Source of the DNA: Yeosuana aquiaggeris
Lineage (GTDB): Bacteria > Bacteroidota > Bacteroidia > Flavobacteriales > Flavobacteriaceae
DNA length: 64,000 bases
Direction of reading: 5' to 3'
Assembly (NCBI RefSeq): GCF_044003965.1
Contig: NZ_JBAWKC010000002.1
Coordinates: 186,001-250,000, forward strand
Shown: positions 54,096 to 62,542 of the stretch, one piece after another
How the letters are laid out: the number at the start of each line of letters is the position of its first letter
Numbering within the stretch: the first letter of the stretch is position 1
Notes under the pieces: generated by a model
The model's input: only the letters and a program-made list of their open reading frames with translations
Database searches by the model: none
Told to the model about the DNA's origin: nothing
Program-made: the position numbers and the translations under genes

Positions 54096-54819
54096 TTGTT
54101 TTCCCAAATCGTCGTTCTCTTTTTTGATATTCAATAATAGCATGATACAGATCTTCTTTTGAAAAATCTGGCCAAAGTGTATTTGTAAAATACAATTCTG
54201 CATATGCAATTTGCCAAAGCAAAAAATTACTTATTCGTTGTTCCCCACTGGTTCTAATAAGTAAATCTACATCTGGTAAATTTCGCGTGTAAAGATGCTC
54301 ATTAATAATTGATTCATCAATTTTTTCGGGCGAAATTATATTATTTTTAACTTTAATGCTTATTTCTTTTATGGTGCTTAACAATTCTTCTCTTGAGCCA
54401 TAGCTCAAAGCAATTGTTAAAGTCATTCTGGTATTTAATTTTGTTTTTTCCATAACATCAACAAGCTCTTTAAAAACTTTTGATGGTAAAGTGCTTAAAT
54501 TACCAATTGTACAAAGCTTTATGTTATTGTCATGAAGTGTTTTAATTTCTTTTTTTAATGAGGAAATTAGAAGCCGCATAAGCGTTTGTACTTCTAATTT
54601 TGGTCTATTCCAGTTTTCAGTAGAAAACGCATAAAGCGTTAAATTTTCTACCCCAAGTTCAGCACAACCTTCAACAACCTGCCTTACAGCTTTAGCGCCA
54701 TTTTCATGCCCAAATGCTCTGGCCATTCCTTGCTTTTTCGCCCAGCGGCCATTGCCATCCATAATAATAGCAATATGCTTAGGTAATCTGCTGTCGTTTA
54801 TGTGTTCTTTTAAGCTCAT
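54079..54819 (-). CDS. uppS: Isoprenyl transferase (undecaprenyl diphosphate synthase)
   Basis: UppS makes the C55 lipid carrier for peptidoglycan and surface glycans. From the ATG at 54819 it has 246 residues. The catalytic Asp21 sits in AIIMDGNGRWAKK, with GHENGAKAV, LYAFSTENWNRP and LLIRTSGEQRISNFLLWQ further on. All are diagnostic of cis-prenyltransferases. The start follows the porG-like stop by 2 bases, and the 3' end overlaps bamA, so these genes are translationally coupled. A TTG at 54840 is not the start as it lies inside the upstream gene. Confidence 0.96.
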   Translation of the reverse strand: MSLKEHINDSRLPKHIAIIMDGNGRWAKKQGMARAFGHENGAKAVRQVVEGCAELGVENLTLYAFSTENWNRPKLEVQTLMRLLISSLKKEIKTLHDNNIKLCTIGNLSTLPSKVFKELVDVMEKTKLNTRMTLTIALSYGSREELLSTIKEISIKVKNNIISPEKIDESIINEHLYTRNLPDVDLLIRTSGEQRISNFLLWQIAYAELYFTNTLWPDFSKEDLYHAIIEYQKRERRFGKTSEQIS

Positions 54820-54821
54820 TA

Positions 54822-55508
54822 TTAATTTGGGCAATAACAAGGATTTTCTCCAAAAGTATAGGTTAGTGTTATGCCGGTAAAAGTATACCAGTCTTTATTA
54901 TTTTGGTTTCCAAACCTATAAACTTGAAGTCCCTCGTCTTTTGGAAAGCTTCCCTCAATGTTGTCAGAAAAAGTATAACGAGCACCAACTTCTATTCCAA
55001 CAATGAAATTTCCAAGAAAATTTGACTTAAAACCTAAAACCATTGGAATGCCGAAAGCCCAACTTGAAGAGTTTTGAGAGGTTTGTGTTCCGTTTAAAAA
55101 ATAAGTGTCTTCAATATTGGTAACAGAAATACCAGAATACAAATAAGGTGTAGCTATTTTATGTCCTGAATGCAAATTAAAATCAAAAAATGTAAATTCC
55201 ATTCCGCCTGAAATTTCTATGATTTGATTAGAAAAACTATAGTTTCTTTGAATTCGTCTTGGATCATCTGATTTCGCGTCTTCTCCTTTTAAATCAGTAA
55301 AAGTTAGAGATATTCTGTAAGAATGTCTTGGACTTTTGTTCCATTTATAAATTCCACCTATTGCTAATTGATTAGGGGAAATATAATTGGTGCTGCCCAA
55401 GTCACCTATAAAGTTGCTTCCACCAACAAAAATTCCCAATTCATTAATTTGGGAGTAACAGGATTGAATGCTTACAATGCTTAAAATAAAAATGGCTATA
55501 TACCTCAT
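54822..55508 (-). CDS. porG: PorG-like outer membrane protein (DUF6089)
   Basis: This 228-residue outer-membrane beta-barrel has a signal peptide ending in QSCYSQ, then NELGIFVGGSNFIGDLGSTN, the start of the DUF6089/PorG family. Later strands include YLYSGISVTNIEDTYFLNG and FIVGIEVGARYTFSDNIEGS, and it ends in TFGENPCYCPN. In Porphyromonas PorG is a type IX secretion component that contacts the PorK/PorN rings. Its place in front of uppS-bamA and its start motif support the call; the Cys pair in the tail could be functionally relevant. A good promoter lies 12-50 bases upstream. Confidence 0.82.
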   Translation of the reverse strand: MRYIAIFILSIVSIQSCYSQINELGIFVGGSNFIGDLGSTNYISPNQLAIGGIYKWNKSPRHSYRISLTFTDLKGEDAKSDDPRRIQRNYSFSNQIIEISGGMEFTFFDFNLHSGHKIATPYLYSGISVTNIEDTYFLNGTQTSQNSSSWAFGIPMVLGFKSNFLGNFIVGIEVGARYTFSDNIEGSFPKDEGLQVYRFGNQNNKDWYTFTGITLTYTFGENPCYCPN

Positions 55509-55525
55509 AGAGATTTAAAAGTTTG

Positions 55526-55557
55526 CAAATATAATAAATATGATTAGGCTAATGCAA
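55526..55557 (-). promoter_or_regulatory. Promoter for porG-uppS-bamA
   Basis: On the minus strand TTG (55557-55555), 21 bases, then TATATTTG (55533-55526) match the Bacteroidota consensus. The predicted start near 55520 leaves a leader of about 12 bases before the porG-like ATG at 55508. Confidence 0.6.
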
Positions 55558-55608
55558 TTAGAACCTAATTGAATTAGCTTTAAAACATATTTTATTGAAA
55601 AATATTGC

Positions 55609-56493
55609 CTAATTACGCTTGTCTTCGCCCCAAAGAAGCTTTTTGCGAAGAGTTGTTAAAAAGCTTTCGTTTAATAGATCAACCATTTTAATTGTAAATG
55701 GGGCTTTTTTAATTTTAATGATTGTTCCGTTTTCTAAAGTTGCAATTCTTGAATCTAACGATACTAAATGACTTTCTTCTCTGCCTGTAACTTTGAGCTG
55801 AATTTCAGTGTCATCAGGTATAATTAATGGGCGAGCACTTAAATTATGAGGTGCAATAGGGGTTATAACAAAACTATTTGTTTCTGGAGTTATTACTGGT
55901 CCGCCACAACTTAAAGAATAACCTGTTGAACCGGTTGGTGTTGAAATAATAAGGCCATCACTCCAATAGGAAGTAAGGTATTCTCCATTTAAATAGGTTT
56001 CAACAGTAATCATGGAGGTTGTGTTTTTTCGGCTTACAGCTATTTCGTTAAGCGCAAAATTTAAAGAACTGATATCTTCATTTTTTGAGGAAGTCTCTAT
56101 GGTTAGCAAACTTCTTTCAGAAATTCTGTACTTGCCATCAATTATATTTTGAATGGCTAATTCAATATCACTTACTTGAATGGTTGCTAAAAACCCCAAT
56201 CGGCCTGTATTAATTCCAATAATTGGAATACCAATATCTTTAACAAAGGTTATAGCTCTTAAAATGGTGCCATCGCCTCCAATACTTATCAATAAATCAA
56301 AAGAAGTATCTAAGGTGTCAAATTGTTTATCATGTAGATAATAAATTTTGTTGGGATCGCTATCATCAATAAGTTTATAAAATTCACTTTCAATGTAGGC
56401 GTCAATCTGTTTTTTTTTTAAATAATTAAAAAGTGTGTCCACTGAAAATGTTGTGGTGGTATTGTAAAATCTTCCAAAAACAGCAACTTTCAT
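55609..56493 (-). CDS. nadK: NAD kinase
   Basis: NadK phosphorylates NAD to NADP in the cytoplasm. The 294-residue protein has the catalytic GGDGT motif (72-76, Asp74), LGFLATI around residue 99, the NAD-binding region ALNEIAVSRK and the loop SDGLIISTPTGSTGYSLS (178-195), followed by a glycine-rich end. All family motifs are intact. The gene starts 3 bases after the CBS gene and is separated by 100 bases from the porG-like gene downstream, where a new promoter is found. Confidence 0.97.
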   Translation of the reverse strand: MKVAVFGRFYNTTTTFSVDTLFNYLKKKQIDAYIESEFYKLIDDSDPNKIYYLHDKQFDTLDTSFDLLISIGGDGTILRAITFVKDIGIPIIGINTGRLGFLATIQVSDIELAIQNIIDGKYRISERSLLTIETSSKNEDISSLNFALNEIAVSRKNTTSMITVETYLNGEYLTSYWSDGLIISTPTGSTGYSLSCGGPVITPETNSFVITPIAPHNLSARPLIIPDDTEIQLKVTGREESHLVSLDSRIATLENGTIIKIKKAPFTIKMVDLLNESFLTTLRKKLLWGEDKRN

Positions 56494-56496
56494 AAC

Positions 56497-57156
56497 TTAC
56501 ATGTTTAAATATTTATTCAAATAGTCAGAGCGTTCTTTAAGACTTTCTATATAACTATCTTCTTCATGACCCGAAATAATATTGTAGCTGTAACGTCTAA
56601 AAGTTTGTATGATATTATTTAGCCCAGTATTTCCAATTTTTAGGGTTACTTCAATAATTTCATTATTGGATTTGGAAACAAATGCACCTAGAAGTTTACC
56701 ATTGTTGGATTCTACAATCTGACTTATTTGACTAAACGAATAATCATCAACTCCTTTTTCAACTACTAAAATACTGCCTGCATCATAAAAGAAAGGTGTT
56801 TCATTAAACAATCCAATAATGTCTTTAAGCTCATAGTAACCTAAATAAACATTTTTTTCATTTAATACAGGCATCACATTTGTATGGTGTTTTGTAAAAG
56901 CTTGTAAAACATCTAACCAGGTTGTCTCTGCTCTAACAAAAAAATCTTCAATGGCATATTTATAATCGCTTAATGACGTGTCACTATCAAAACAATGTGC
57001 ATCTGTTTCAGAAAAAGAACCTAAAAACACTTGTTCTTCATTAATTATTGGAATATGAGAAAATGTTAATTGGTTAAACAGCAACATCAAATCATTTATT
57101 TTACTATTGCTTTTTATAGGCTTTATATCATTAAGAATATATGATGTGAGATCCAT
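56497..57156 (-). CDS. CBS domain protein with C-terminal ACT-like domain (AcuB-like)
   Basis: This 219-residue cytoplasmic protein has two CBS motifs (about residues 8-65, with LTFSHIPIINEEQVFLGSFS, and about 72-130, with HTNVMPVLNEKNVYLGYYEL) that normally bind adenine nucleotides. They are followed by an ACT-like region (about 130-200, with SILVVEKGVDDYSFSQISQI). This is the plan of AcuB-type proteins, but the ligand is unknown. It directly precedes nadK (3-base gap), so a link to nucleotide or NADP balance is plausible. It is divergent from pdxJ, with about 90 bases between them. Confidence 0.85.
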   Translation of the reverse strand: MDLTSYILNDIKPIKSNSKINDLMLLFNQLTFSHIPIINEEQVFLGSFSETDAHCFDSDTSLSDYKYAIEDFFVRAETTWLDVLQAFTKHHTNVMPVLNEKNVYLGYYELKDIIGLFNETPFFYDAGSILVVEKGVDDYSFSQISQIVESNNGKLLGAFVSKSNNEIIEVTLKIGNTGLNNIIQTFRRYSYNIISGHEEDSYIESLKERSDYLNKYLNM

Positions 57157-57219
57157 TGTTATGTTTTAAAACTAAACAAAATTAATCAAAAAAAAAGGAC
57201 ATAAGCCTGTTCTACTTTG

Positions 57220-57227
57220 TATTTTTG
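57220..57227 (+). promoter_or_regulatory. Candidate -7 element for pdxJ
   Basis: TATTTTTG fits TAnnTTTG and lies 18 bases before the pdxJ ATG. No TTG is seen at the -33 distance. Confidence 0.35.
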
Positions 57228-57245
57228 TCAATTAAAAAGTGATCA

Positions 57246-57959
57246 ATGACAAAGTTAAGTGTAAATATAAACAAGATTGCTACTTTAAGAAATTCAAGAG
57301 GTGGCGATGTTCCTAATGTCGTGCAGTTTGCAAAGGATGTTCAAAGATTTGGCGCGCAAGGTGTGACTGTGCATCCCAGGCCGGATGAACGTCATATACG
57401 GTATCAAGATGCCTATGATTTAAAGCCAGAAGTTTACACTGAATATAATATTGAAGGAAACCCGGTTGATTCTTTTATGAAGTTAGTTTTAAGTATCAAA
57501 CCAACCCAAGTCACTTTAGTGCCGGATGCTGTGAATGCAATAACAAGTAATGCAGGCTGGGATACTTTGAAGCATAAAGATTTTTTGATTGATATCATTA
57601 ATGAATTTAAACGAAATGATATTAGAACCTCTATTTTTGTCGATCCGGTATTAAAACAAATTGAAGGCGCAAAAGAAACAGGAACTGATAGAATTGAGTT
57701 ATATACAGAAACTTTTGCCCATCAATATAGCTTAGGAAACAAGGAGGCCATTAAACCCTATGCGGAATGTGCTCAACTGGCTAGCAAACTTGGTTTGGGT
57801 ATTAATGCAGGTCATGATTTGTCTTTAGATAACATTCAATTTTTCAAGGAAAATATTCCCAATTTATTAGAAGTTTCTATAGGTCATGCTTTAATTGCAG
57901 AAAGTTTATATTTAGGTGTTGAAAATGTTATTAATATGTATTTGCATAAACTAAAATAA
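57246..57959 (+). CDS. pdxJ: Pyridoxine 5'-phosphate synthase
   Basis: PdxJ condenses 1-deoxy-D-xylulose 5-phosphate with 3-amino-2-oxopropyl phosphate to form pyridoxine 5'-phosphate. The 237-residue TIM barrel starts with KLSVNINKIATLRNSRGG. Catalytic residues are in place: His43 (VTVHPRPDERHIR), Glu70 and His190 (INAGHDLSLDN). The stop overlaps the ATG of the following alpha/beta hydrolase gene by one base (TAATG), so the two are coupled. The length is normal and no defect is seen. Confidence 0.97.
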   Translation: MTKLSVNINKIATLRNSRGGDVPNVVQFAKDVQRFGAQGVTVHPRPDERHIRYQDAYDLKPEVYTEYNIEGNPVDSFMKLVLSIKPTQVTLVPDAVNAITSNAGWDTLKHKDFLIDIINEFKRNDIRTSIFVDPVLKQIEGAKETGTDRIELYTETFAHQYSLGNKEAIKPYAECAQLASKLGLGINAGHDLSLDNIQFFKENIPNLLEVSIGHALIAESLYLGVENVINMYLHKLK

Positions 57960-58729
57960 TGGTTTTACATTCAAATATATTGGGTAAGGGACAAGGTCAG
58001 GTTTTTGTTATTCTTCATGGTTTTTTGGGCATGGGTGATAATTGGAAAACACACGGCAAGCAACTAAGTGAGTCAGGTTTTGAGGTGCATTTGGTTGACC
58101 AGCGTAATCATGGCAGTAGTTTTTGGGATGACATTTTTAATTATAAAGTGTTAGTTCAAGATTTAAAACAATATTGTGATAAGCATCATCTTTCAAACAT
58201 TATTTTGTTAGGTCATTCAATGGGTGGAAAGACGGCCATGCTGTTTGCAACAGAATATCCGCAATTGGTTTCAAAATTAATTGTTGCTGATATTTCCCCT
58301 AAATTTTACCCAATACATCATGAAACAATTTTGGCAGGGTTAAATGCTTTAGATTTTGAAATTATTAAAAGTAGAGGCGAGGCAGATGCAGTTTTAAATA
58401 ATTACATTCCTGATTTTGGGACACGTCAGTTTTTACTCAAAAATTTATATTGGAAAGAAAAAGGGGAACTGGCACTGCGTATAAATTTGAAAGCTTTAGC
58501 TGAAAATATTGCAGAAGTTGGTGAAGCTTTGCCTTATGAAGTCAAATTTTTAAAAGACACTTTATTTTTACGTGGTGAAAGATCAAATTATATTAATTCT
58601 CAGGATGAATCTTTGATAATCCACCATTTTCCAAAAGCAGAAATAGTGACCATCTCAAATGCCGGGCATTGGTTACATGCTGAAAATCCCAAAGAGTTTT
58701 TTGAGGCTGTTATGGAATTTGTTAGATGA
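57959..58729 (+). CDS. Alpha/beta-hydrolase (YbfF-like esterase)
   Basis: This 256-residue cytoplasmic hydrolase has the oxyanion-hole motif HGFLGMGDNWK (20-30), VDQRNHGSS, the nucleophile elbow GHSMGGKTA (85-93, Ser87), and the catalytic His in SNAGHWLHAENPKEF near the end. It closely resembles YbfF and related acyl-ester hydrolases. The substrate is unknown. It begins within the pdxJ stop codon, so its expression follows pdxJ. The next gene starts about 33 bases further on and is frame-disrupted. Confidence 0.92.
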   Translation: MVLHSNILGKGQGQVFVILHGFLGMGDNWKTHGKQLSESGFEVHLVDQRNHGSSFWDDIFNYKVLVQDLKQYCDKHHLSNIILLGHSMGGKTAMLFATEYPQLVSKLIVADISPKFYPIHHETILAGLNALDFEIIKSRGEADAVLNNYIPDFGTRQFLLKNLYWKEKGELALRINLKALAENIAEVGEALPYEVKFLKDTLFLRGERSNYINSQDESLIIHHFPKAEIVTISNAGHWLHAENPKEFFEAVMEFVR

Positions 58730-58762
58730 AATTCTTACATTTACTAAAATAGAAGATGCATT

Positions 58763-59785
58763 ATGTTAATGAAATGTTCCATCTCAGTATTTGCTTTGAT
58801 GTTTTTTAGCCATTTATCTTTTTCTCAAGAAAATGGGTTATTTGAAATGCATTATGATAATGGTCAACTTAAAGTGTCTGGGGAATACAAAAACCAAGAA
58901 AGAGTTGGGGAATGGAAAGAGTATTTTGAAAATGGAACATTGAGTCATATTTATAGTTATCATAAAGGAAAAAAAATAGAGAGGGTAAATCTTTTTTTAG
59001 TTCTGGAGAATTAAAATATGAAACTAAAAAAATAGCAGAATCTAAATTTGAATTTAAGGAATACTTTAAAAATGGTAATTTGTTTTTTGAAAGAGTTTAT
59101 CCTGAAGGATATTTAAAAGAGTATTATGAGACAGGAGAATTAAAAATAACAAGCACTTATAATGATGGTGATTTATCAGGGATTTGGATTTTTTTTAAAA
59201 ACCGGTATAGTTGAATGGGAAGTTGCTTATAACAATGGATATAAAGAAGGAATTTATAAACAGTACTACCCGGATGGAAAATTAAAAGTTGAGGGTAATC
59301 ATAAATTAAATGAAAAAGAAAGTAAAGAAATTCATTATGATGAATCAGGAAACCAAATAAATGAAATAAAGTACAAAAAAGGGAAATTACTAAAATCTAA
59401 GAGCGATTCTTCAATGCTTGTTGACGTCCCAAATGGAATGATTGAGAATGTGCCAGTTCATCCTGATTGTGAAAAATTTCTTGGGAATAAGGCCAATAAA
59501 AAGTGTATGTATAAAGCTGTTAGTGAATTTGTTAATCAAAAATTTAATACCAGTTTGATAAAAAAATATGGAATAACTAGCGGTAAGAGAATTAAAATCA
59601 ATGTATTTTTTAAAATAAACAAGCAGGGAAAAGTGGTTGATGTTAATGCTAAATCCCCCCTGCCCGCGCTTACAGAGGAGGCCATTCGTGTGATTAATTT
59701 ATTGCCTCTAATGAAGCCCGGACAAAAAAGGGGCAAACTTGTTGTTTTTCCATATTCATTGCCTATAATAGTTGGTGTTCAATAA
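58763..59785 (+). pseudogene. Frame-disrupted MORN/YwqK-repeat protein with C-terminal TonB_C domain
   Basis: Three overlapping frames together code for one exported protein. Frame A (58763 to about 58975) has a signal peptide (MKCSISVFALMFFSHLSFSQ) and the first repeat (EMHYDNGQLKVSGEYKNQ). Frame B (about 58978-59199) continues with FFSSGELKYETKK, YPEGYLKEYYETGELKI and DGDLSGIW. Frame C (about 59200-59785) has YKEGIYKQYYPDGKLKVEG and ends in a TonB_C domain (KINKQGKVVDVNAKSPLP, LLPLMKPGQKRGK). The shift A to B lies at an 8-A run (58969-58976, one base short); B to C lies at an 8-T/5-A run (59189-59201, one base extra). Without repair, stops fall at 59012-59014 and 59212-59214. It may be a pseudogene, two assembly errors, or a slippage-regulated gene. 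The domain also occurs in the tonB and remB-like genes. Confidence 0.8.
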
Positions 59786-59804
59786 AAATATAATTTAATT
59801 AACT

Positions 59805-60152
59805 ATGAAACTTATTGTCAAATTATTATTAAATGCGTTAGCAGTTGTAATCCTATCTAAAATATTATCTGGAGTATATGTAGAAAGTTATACTACAGCC
59901 ATTCTTGTAGCCGTAGTTTTATCTTTATTAAATCTTTTGGTAAAACCTTTTTTGGTAATTTTAACCTTGCCAATTACCATAGTCACATTAGGGCTATTCA
60001 TGCTTGTGGTAAATGCACTGATCATTCTGCTTGCTGATAAGTTAATTGACGGTTTTTCTGTTAGTAGCATTTGGATTGCCATTCTTTTTAGTGTCCTTTT
60101 ATCAATCTTACAATCCATATTTCATTCTTTTTTAAAAGAAGAAGAAAAATAG
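59805..60152 (+). CDS. Small membrane protein, PF04020 (YvlD/holin-4-superfamily-like)
   Basis: This 115-residue protein has four hydrophobic helices, with LLVKPFLVILTLPITIVTLGLF and VVNALIILLADKLIDGF, shown here in part as NLLVKPFLVILTLPITIVT. This is the pattern of the PF04020 family, often labelled phage holin family 4, but members are chromosomal membrane proteins and no phage genes are near. The function is unknown; some relatives are part of envelope stress operons. It starts 19 bases after the broken gene, ends in a charged tail (FLKEEEK) and is followed by the tig promoter. Confidence 0.85.
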   Translation: MKLIVKLLLNALAVVILSKILSGVYVESYTTAILVAVVLSLLNLLVKPFLVILTLPITIVTLGLFMLVVNALIILLADKLIDGFSVSSIWIAILFSVLLSILQSIFHSFLKEEEK

Positions 60153-60175
60153 CATAAACCAAATAAGTTAAAACT

Positions 60176-60205
60176 TTGTTGGGATGTAAAATTATTATAT
60201 TTTTG
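60176..60205 (+). promoter_or_regulatory. Promoter for tig
   Basis: TTG (60176-60178), 19 bases, then TATTTTTG (60198-60205) match the Bacteroidota consensus exactly. The predicted start near 60211 leaves a leader of about 78 bases, with two small palindromes (GGTATT-A-AATACC at 60235-60247; GCCC-ATTTA-GGGC near 60262) that are too short to call functional. Confidence 0.65.
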
Positions 60206-60288
60206 CATCCCTATTTTAGTTATATAAATTGCTGGGTATTAAATACCTTATATGTTAAATGCCCATTTAGGGCTTCATACCAATTAAA

Positions 60289-61617
60289 ATGAATATTACA
60301 AGAGAAAACCGTGATGCGTTAAACGCTGTAGTGAAAGTTGATATTGCTAAAGAAGATTATAGCGATAAAGTTGAAAAAATCTTAACAGATTATCGTAGAA
60401 CAGCTAACATACCTGGTTTTAGAAAAGGACACGTTCCTATGGGAATGGTTAAAAAACAATATGGTAAAGCAGTACTTGTTGATGAAGTCAATAAGTTATT
60501 GCAAGATGCTTTAAATAAATATTTAACTGAAGAGAAATTAGATGTTTTAGGACAGCCATTGCCAAAAACACAAGATAGTATTGACTGGGATTCTGATGGA
60601 TTTTCTTTTGAGTTTGAATTAGGATTAGCTCCAGAATTTGAAGTTGAGTTAAAAAGCAAAAAAGCTATTACCCAATATATTATAGTTGCTGATTCTAAAA
60701 TGATTGATGAGCAAATTGAAAATATTCAAAAGCAATATGGCAAATTAGTGTCTCAAAATGCTGTTGAAAAAGACAGTGAAATTACTGGAACTTTCAAAAA
60801 TGAAGCACATGAAATTGAAAACACTATTACTTTAACTTTAGATAAGTTTAAAGAAAAATCGGTTTCGAAAAAGTTTATTGGTTCAAAAGTAGGTGATATT
60901 ATTTCCCTTGAAACTAAAGGGCTTTATAATGATGACCACGATTTAATGCACGCTTTAAAAGTAAATCATGATAAAGTTCATGGTTTAGATATACCAGTCA
61001 CATTTACAATTACAGAAATTAATAAACGTGAATTGGCAGAATTAGACCAAGAATTGTTTGATAAACTTTTTGGAAAAGATGTTGTGAAATCAGTGACTGA
61101 ATTAAAAGAAAAAATTAAAGAAGATGCTGAAAAACAATTTGCACAACAAGCAGATCAAAAGTTGTTAAATGATGTAACTGAATATTTAGTGGATAGTACT
61201 AAATTTGATTTACCTGCAGAGTTTTTACAAAAATGGTTACAAACTGCCGGTGAGAAACCGTTGGATGTTGATCAAGCTAAAGAAGAATATGAAAAATCTG
61301 AAAAAAGCTTACGTTACCAATTAATTGAAGGAAAGATTATCACAGATAATAAAGTTCAGGTGACCATTGAAGATATTAAAAATCATGCTAAAGAGATGAT
61401 CAAAGGGCAAATGGCTCAATTTGGTCAATTGAATCCTACTGATAAAGAACTTGAAGATATTGCGGCTCGTGTCTTGTCAAATCAAGAGGAAGCAAGACGT
61501 ATTTCAGAACAATTAATTAGCCAGAAGTTACTCAAGCTTTATAAAGAGAAAGCAAATTTGAAAGTAAAAGAGGTGACTTATGAAAATTTTGTTAAAGAAG
61601 CTTATAGTAAGAAATAA
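60289..61617 (+). CDS. tig: Trigger factor
   Basis: Trigger factor is the ribosome-bound chaperone that meets nascent chains at the tunnel exit. The 442-residue protein starts with MNITRENRDALNAVVKVDIA and has the ribosome-binding signature GFRKGHVPMGMVKKQYG (about 45-61). The PPIase-like middle domain (about 145-245) is degenerate in its active-site pattern, as is usual in Bacteroidota, and the C-terminal helical arms (about 250-430) form the substrate cavity. It is followed by a terminator, then clpP and clpX, the conserved order of these protein quality control genes. Confidence 0.95.
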   Translation: MNITRENRDALNAVVKVDIAKEDYSDKVEKILTDYRRTANIPGFRKGHVPMGMVKKQYGKAVLVDEVNKLLQDALNKYLTEEKLDVLGQPLPKTQDSIDWDSDGFSFEFELGLAPEFEVELKSKKAITQYIIVADSKMIDEQIENIQKQYGKLVSQNAVEKDSEITGTFKNEAHEIENTITLTLDKFKEKSVSKKFIGSKVGDIISLETKGLYNDDHDLMHALKVNHDKVHGLDIPVTFTITEINKRELAELDQELFDKLFGKDVVKSVTELKEKIKEDAEKQFAQQADQKLLNDVTEYLVDSTKFDLPAEFLQKWLQTAGEKPLDVDQAKEEYEKSEKSLRYQLIEGKIITDNKVQVTIEDIKNHAKEMIKGQMAQFGQLNPTDKELEDIAARVLSNQEEARRISEQLISQKLLKLYKEKANLKVKEVTYENFVKEAYSKK

Positions 61618-61650
61618 GCAGTGCATTAATAAATAATTATTCCTTATCTT

Positions 61651-61688
61651 TAGGTGCCCAATTTTTTAAAATTAAGCACCTATTTTTT
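61651..61688 (+). terminator. Intrinsic terminator after tig
   Basis: TAGGTGC (61651-61657) pairs with GCACCTA (61676-61682), with further pairing of AATTTT and AAAATT inside the loop, followed by six T. It lies 34 bases after the tig stop. Confidence 0.82.
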
Positions 61689-61692
61689 CAGT

Positions 61693-61739
61693 AAAATCTT
61701 AATTGTGAAAAGGGTATTAATTTTCACAATTGAGATTTT
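61693..61739 (+). other. Long hairpin in the clpP leader
   Basis: The arms at 61693-61711 and 61721-61739 form a 19-bp stem with a single T-G wobble at the seventh to eighth pair and a 9-base loop. No T-run follows on either strand, so it is not a simple terminator. It sits between the tig terminator and clpP, 55 bases before the clpP start, and could control clpP mRNA stability or translation or bind a regulator. Confidence 0.7.
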
Positions 61740-61793
61740 CGCATCCTAGGTAAAATTGGGATTTTAATTAAAGTTTAATAATAAAATTTAACA

Positions 61794-62468
61794 ATGGATT
61801 ACGCAAAGGAATTTGAAAAATTCGCCATAAAGGACCAAGGAATTAGCAGTACGTATTACAACAAAATTATGAGTAGTATGTACCCAACAAATTTAACACC
61901 AAACATTATTGAAGAGCGTCAAATGAATATTGCCATATTCGATGTGTTTTCTCGTTTGATGATGGATCGAATTATTTTTATGGGAACCGCCATAAACGAT
62001 CAGGTTGCTAATATTATTCAAGCACAACTGTTGTTTTTAGAAAGTACAGATTCTTCTAAAGACATTCAAATATATATTAATTCTCCAGGAGGAAGTGTTT
62101 ATGCCGGTTTAGGTATTTATGATACCATGCAGTTTATAAAGCCTGATGTTGCAACTATTTGTACTGGAATGGCAGCTTCTATGGGAGCTGTTTTGTTGTG
62201 CGCAGGGACAAAAGGTAAACGCAGCGGATTAACGCATTCAAGAGTTATGATTCATCAACCTTTAGGTGGCGCTCAAGGCCAGGCAAGTGATATTGAAATC
62301 ACAGCCAGAGAAATACTTATTTTAAAGGAAGAACTATATAAAATTATTAGTAAGCATTCTGGTCAAGAATACGATAAAGTGTATGCTGACAGTGATAGAG
62401 ATTATTGGATGAAAGCCGATAAAGCTAAGGAATACGGTATGATTGATGAGATTTTGGCTCGTAATTAA
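61794..62468 (+). CDS. clpP: ATP-dependent Clp protease proteolytic subunit
   Basis: ClpP is the serine protease ring that degrades substrates unfolded by ClpX. The 224-residue protein has the nucleophile Ser129 in GMAASMGAVLL, His154 in SRVMIHQPLGG, YINSPGGSVYAGLGIYD for ring contacts, and an Asp-rich segment near residues 198-202 for the third active-site residue. Residues 1-40 are a typical flavobacterial N-terminal extension and propeptide region. The gene follows tig and precedes clpX by 74 bases. Its leader contains a 19-bp hairpin. Confidence 0.97.
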   Translation: MDYAKEFEKFAIKDQGISSTYYNKIMSSMYPTNLTPNIIEERQMNIAIFDVFSRLMMDRIIFMGTAINDQVANIIQAQLLFLESTDSSKDIQIYINSPGGSVYAGLGIYDTMQFIKPDVATICTGMAASMGAVLLCAGTKGKRSGLTHSRVMIHQPLGGAQGQASDIEITAREILILKEELYKIISKHSGQEYDKVYADSDRDYWMKADKAKEYGMIDEILARN

Positions 62469-62542
62469 ATAAAAAATCGTAATTTTAACGAATTGTTAGA
62501 CAGGGAATTATGAAAATTTATTCCCCGAATAGATAAAAATTA

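Noticed and set aside
59805..60152. Phage remnant suggested by the holin-like family name
   Set aside because: PF04020 members are chromosomal membrane proteins, and no other phage gene, integrase or att-like repeat is visible.
62502..62526. Small inverted repeat GGGAAT/ATTCCC before clpX
   Set aside because: A 6-bp stem with a 12-base loop is expected by chance in this sequence and has no supporting context.
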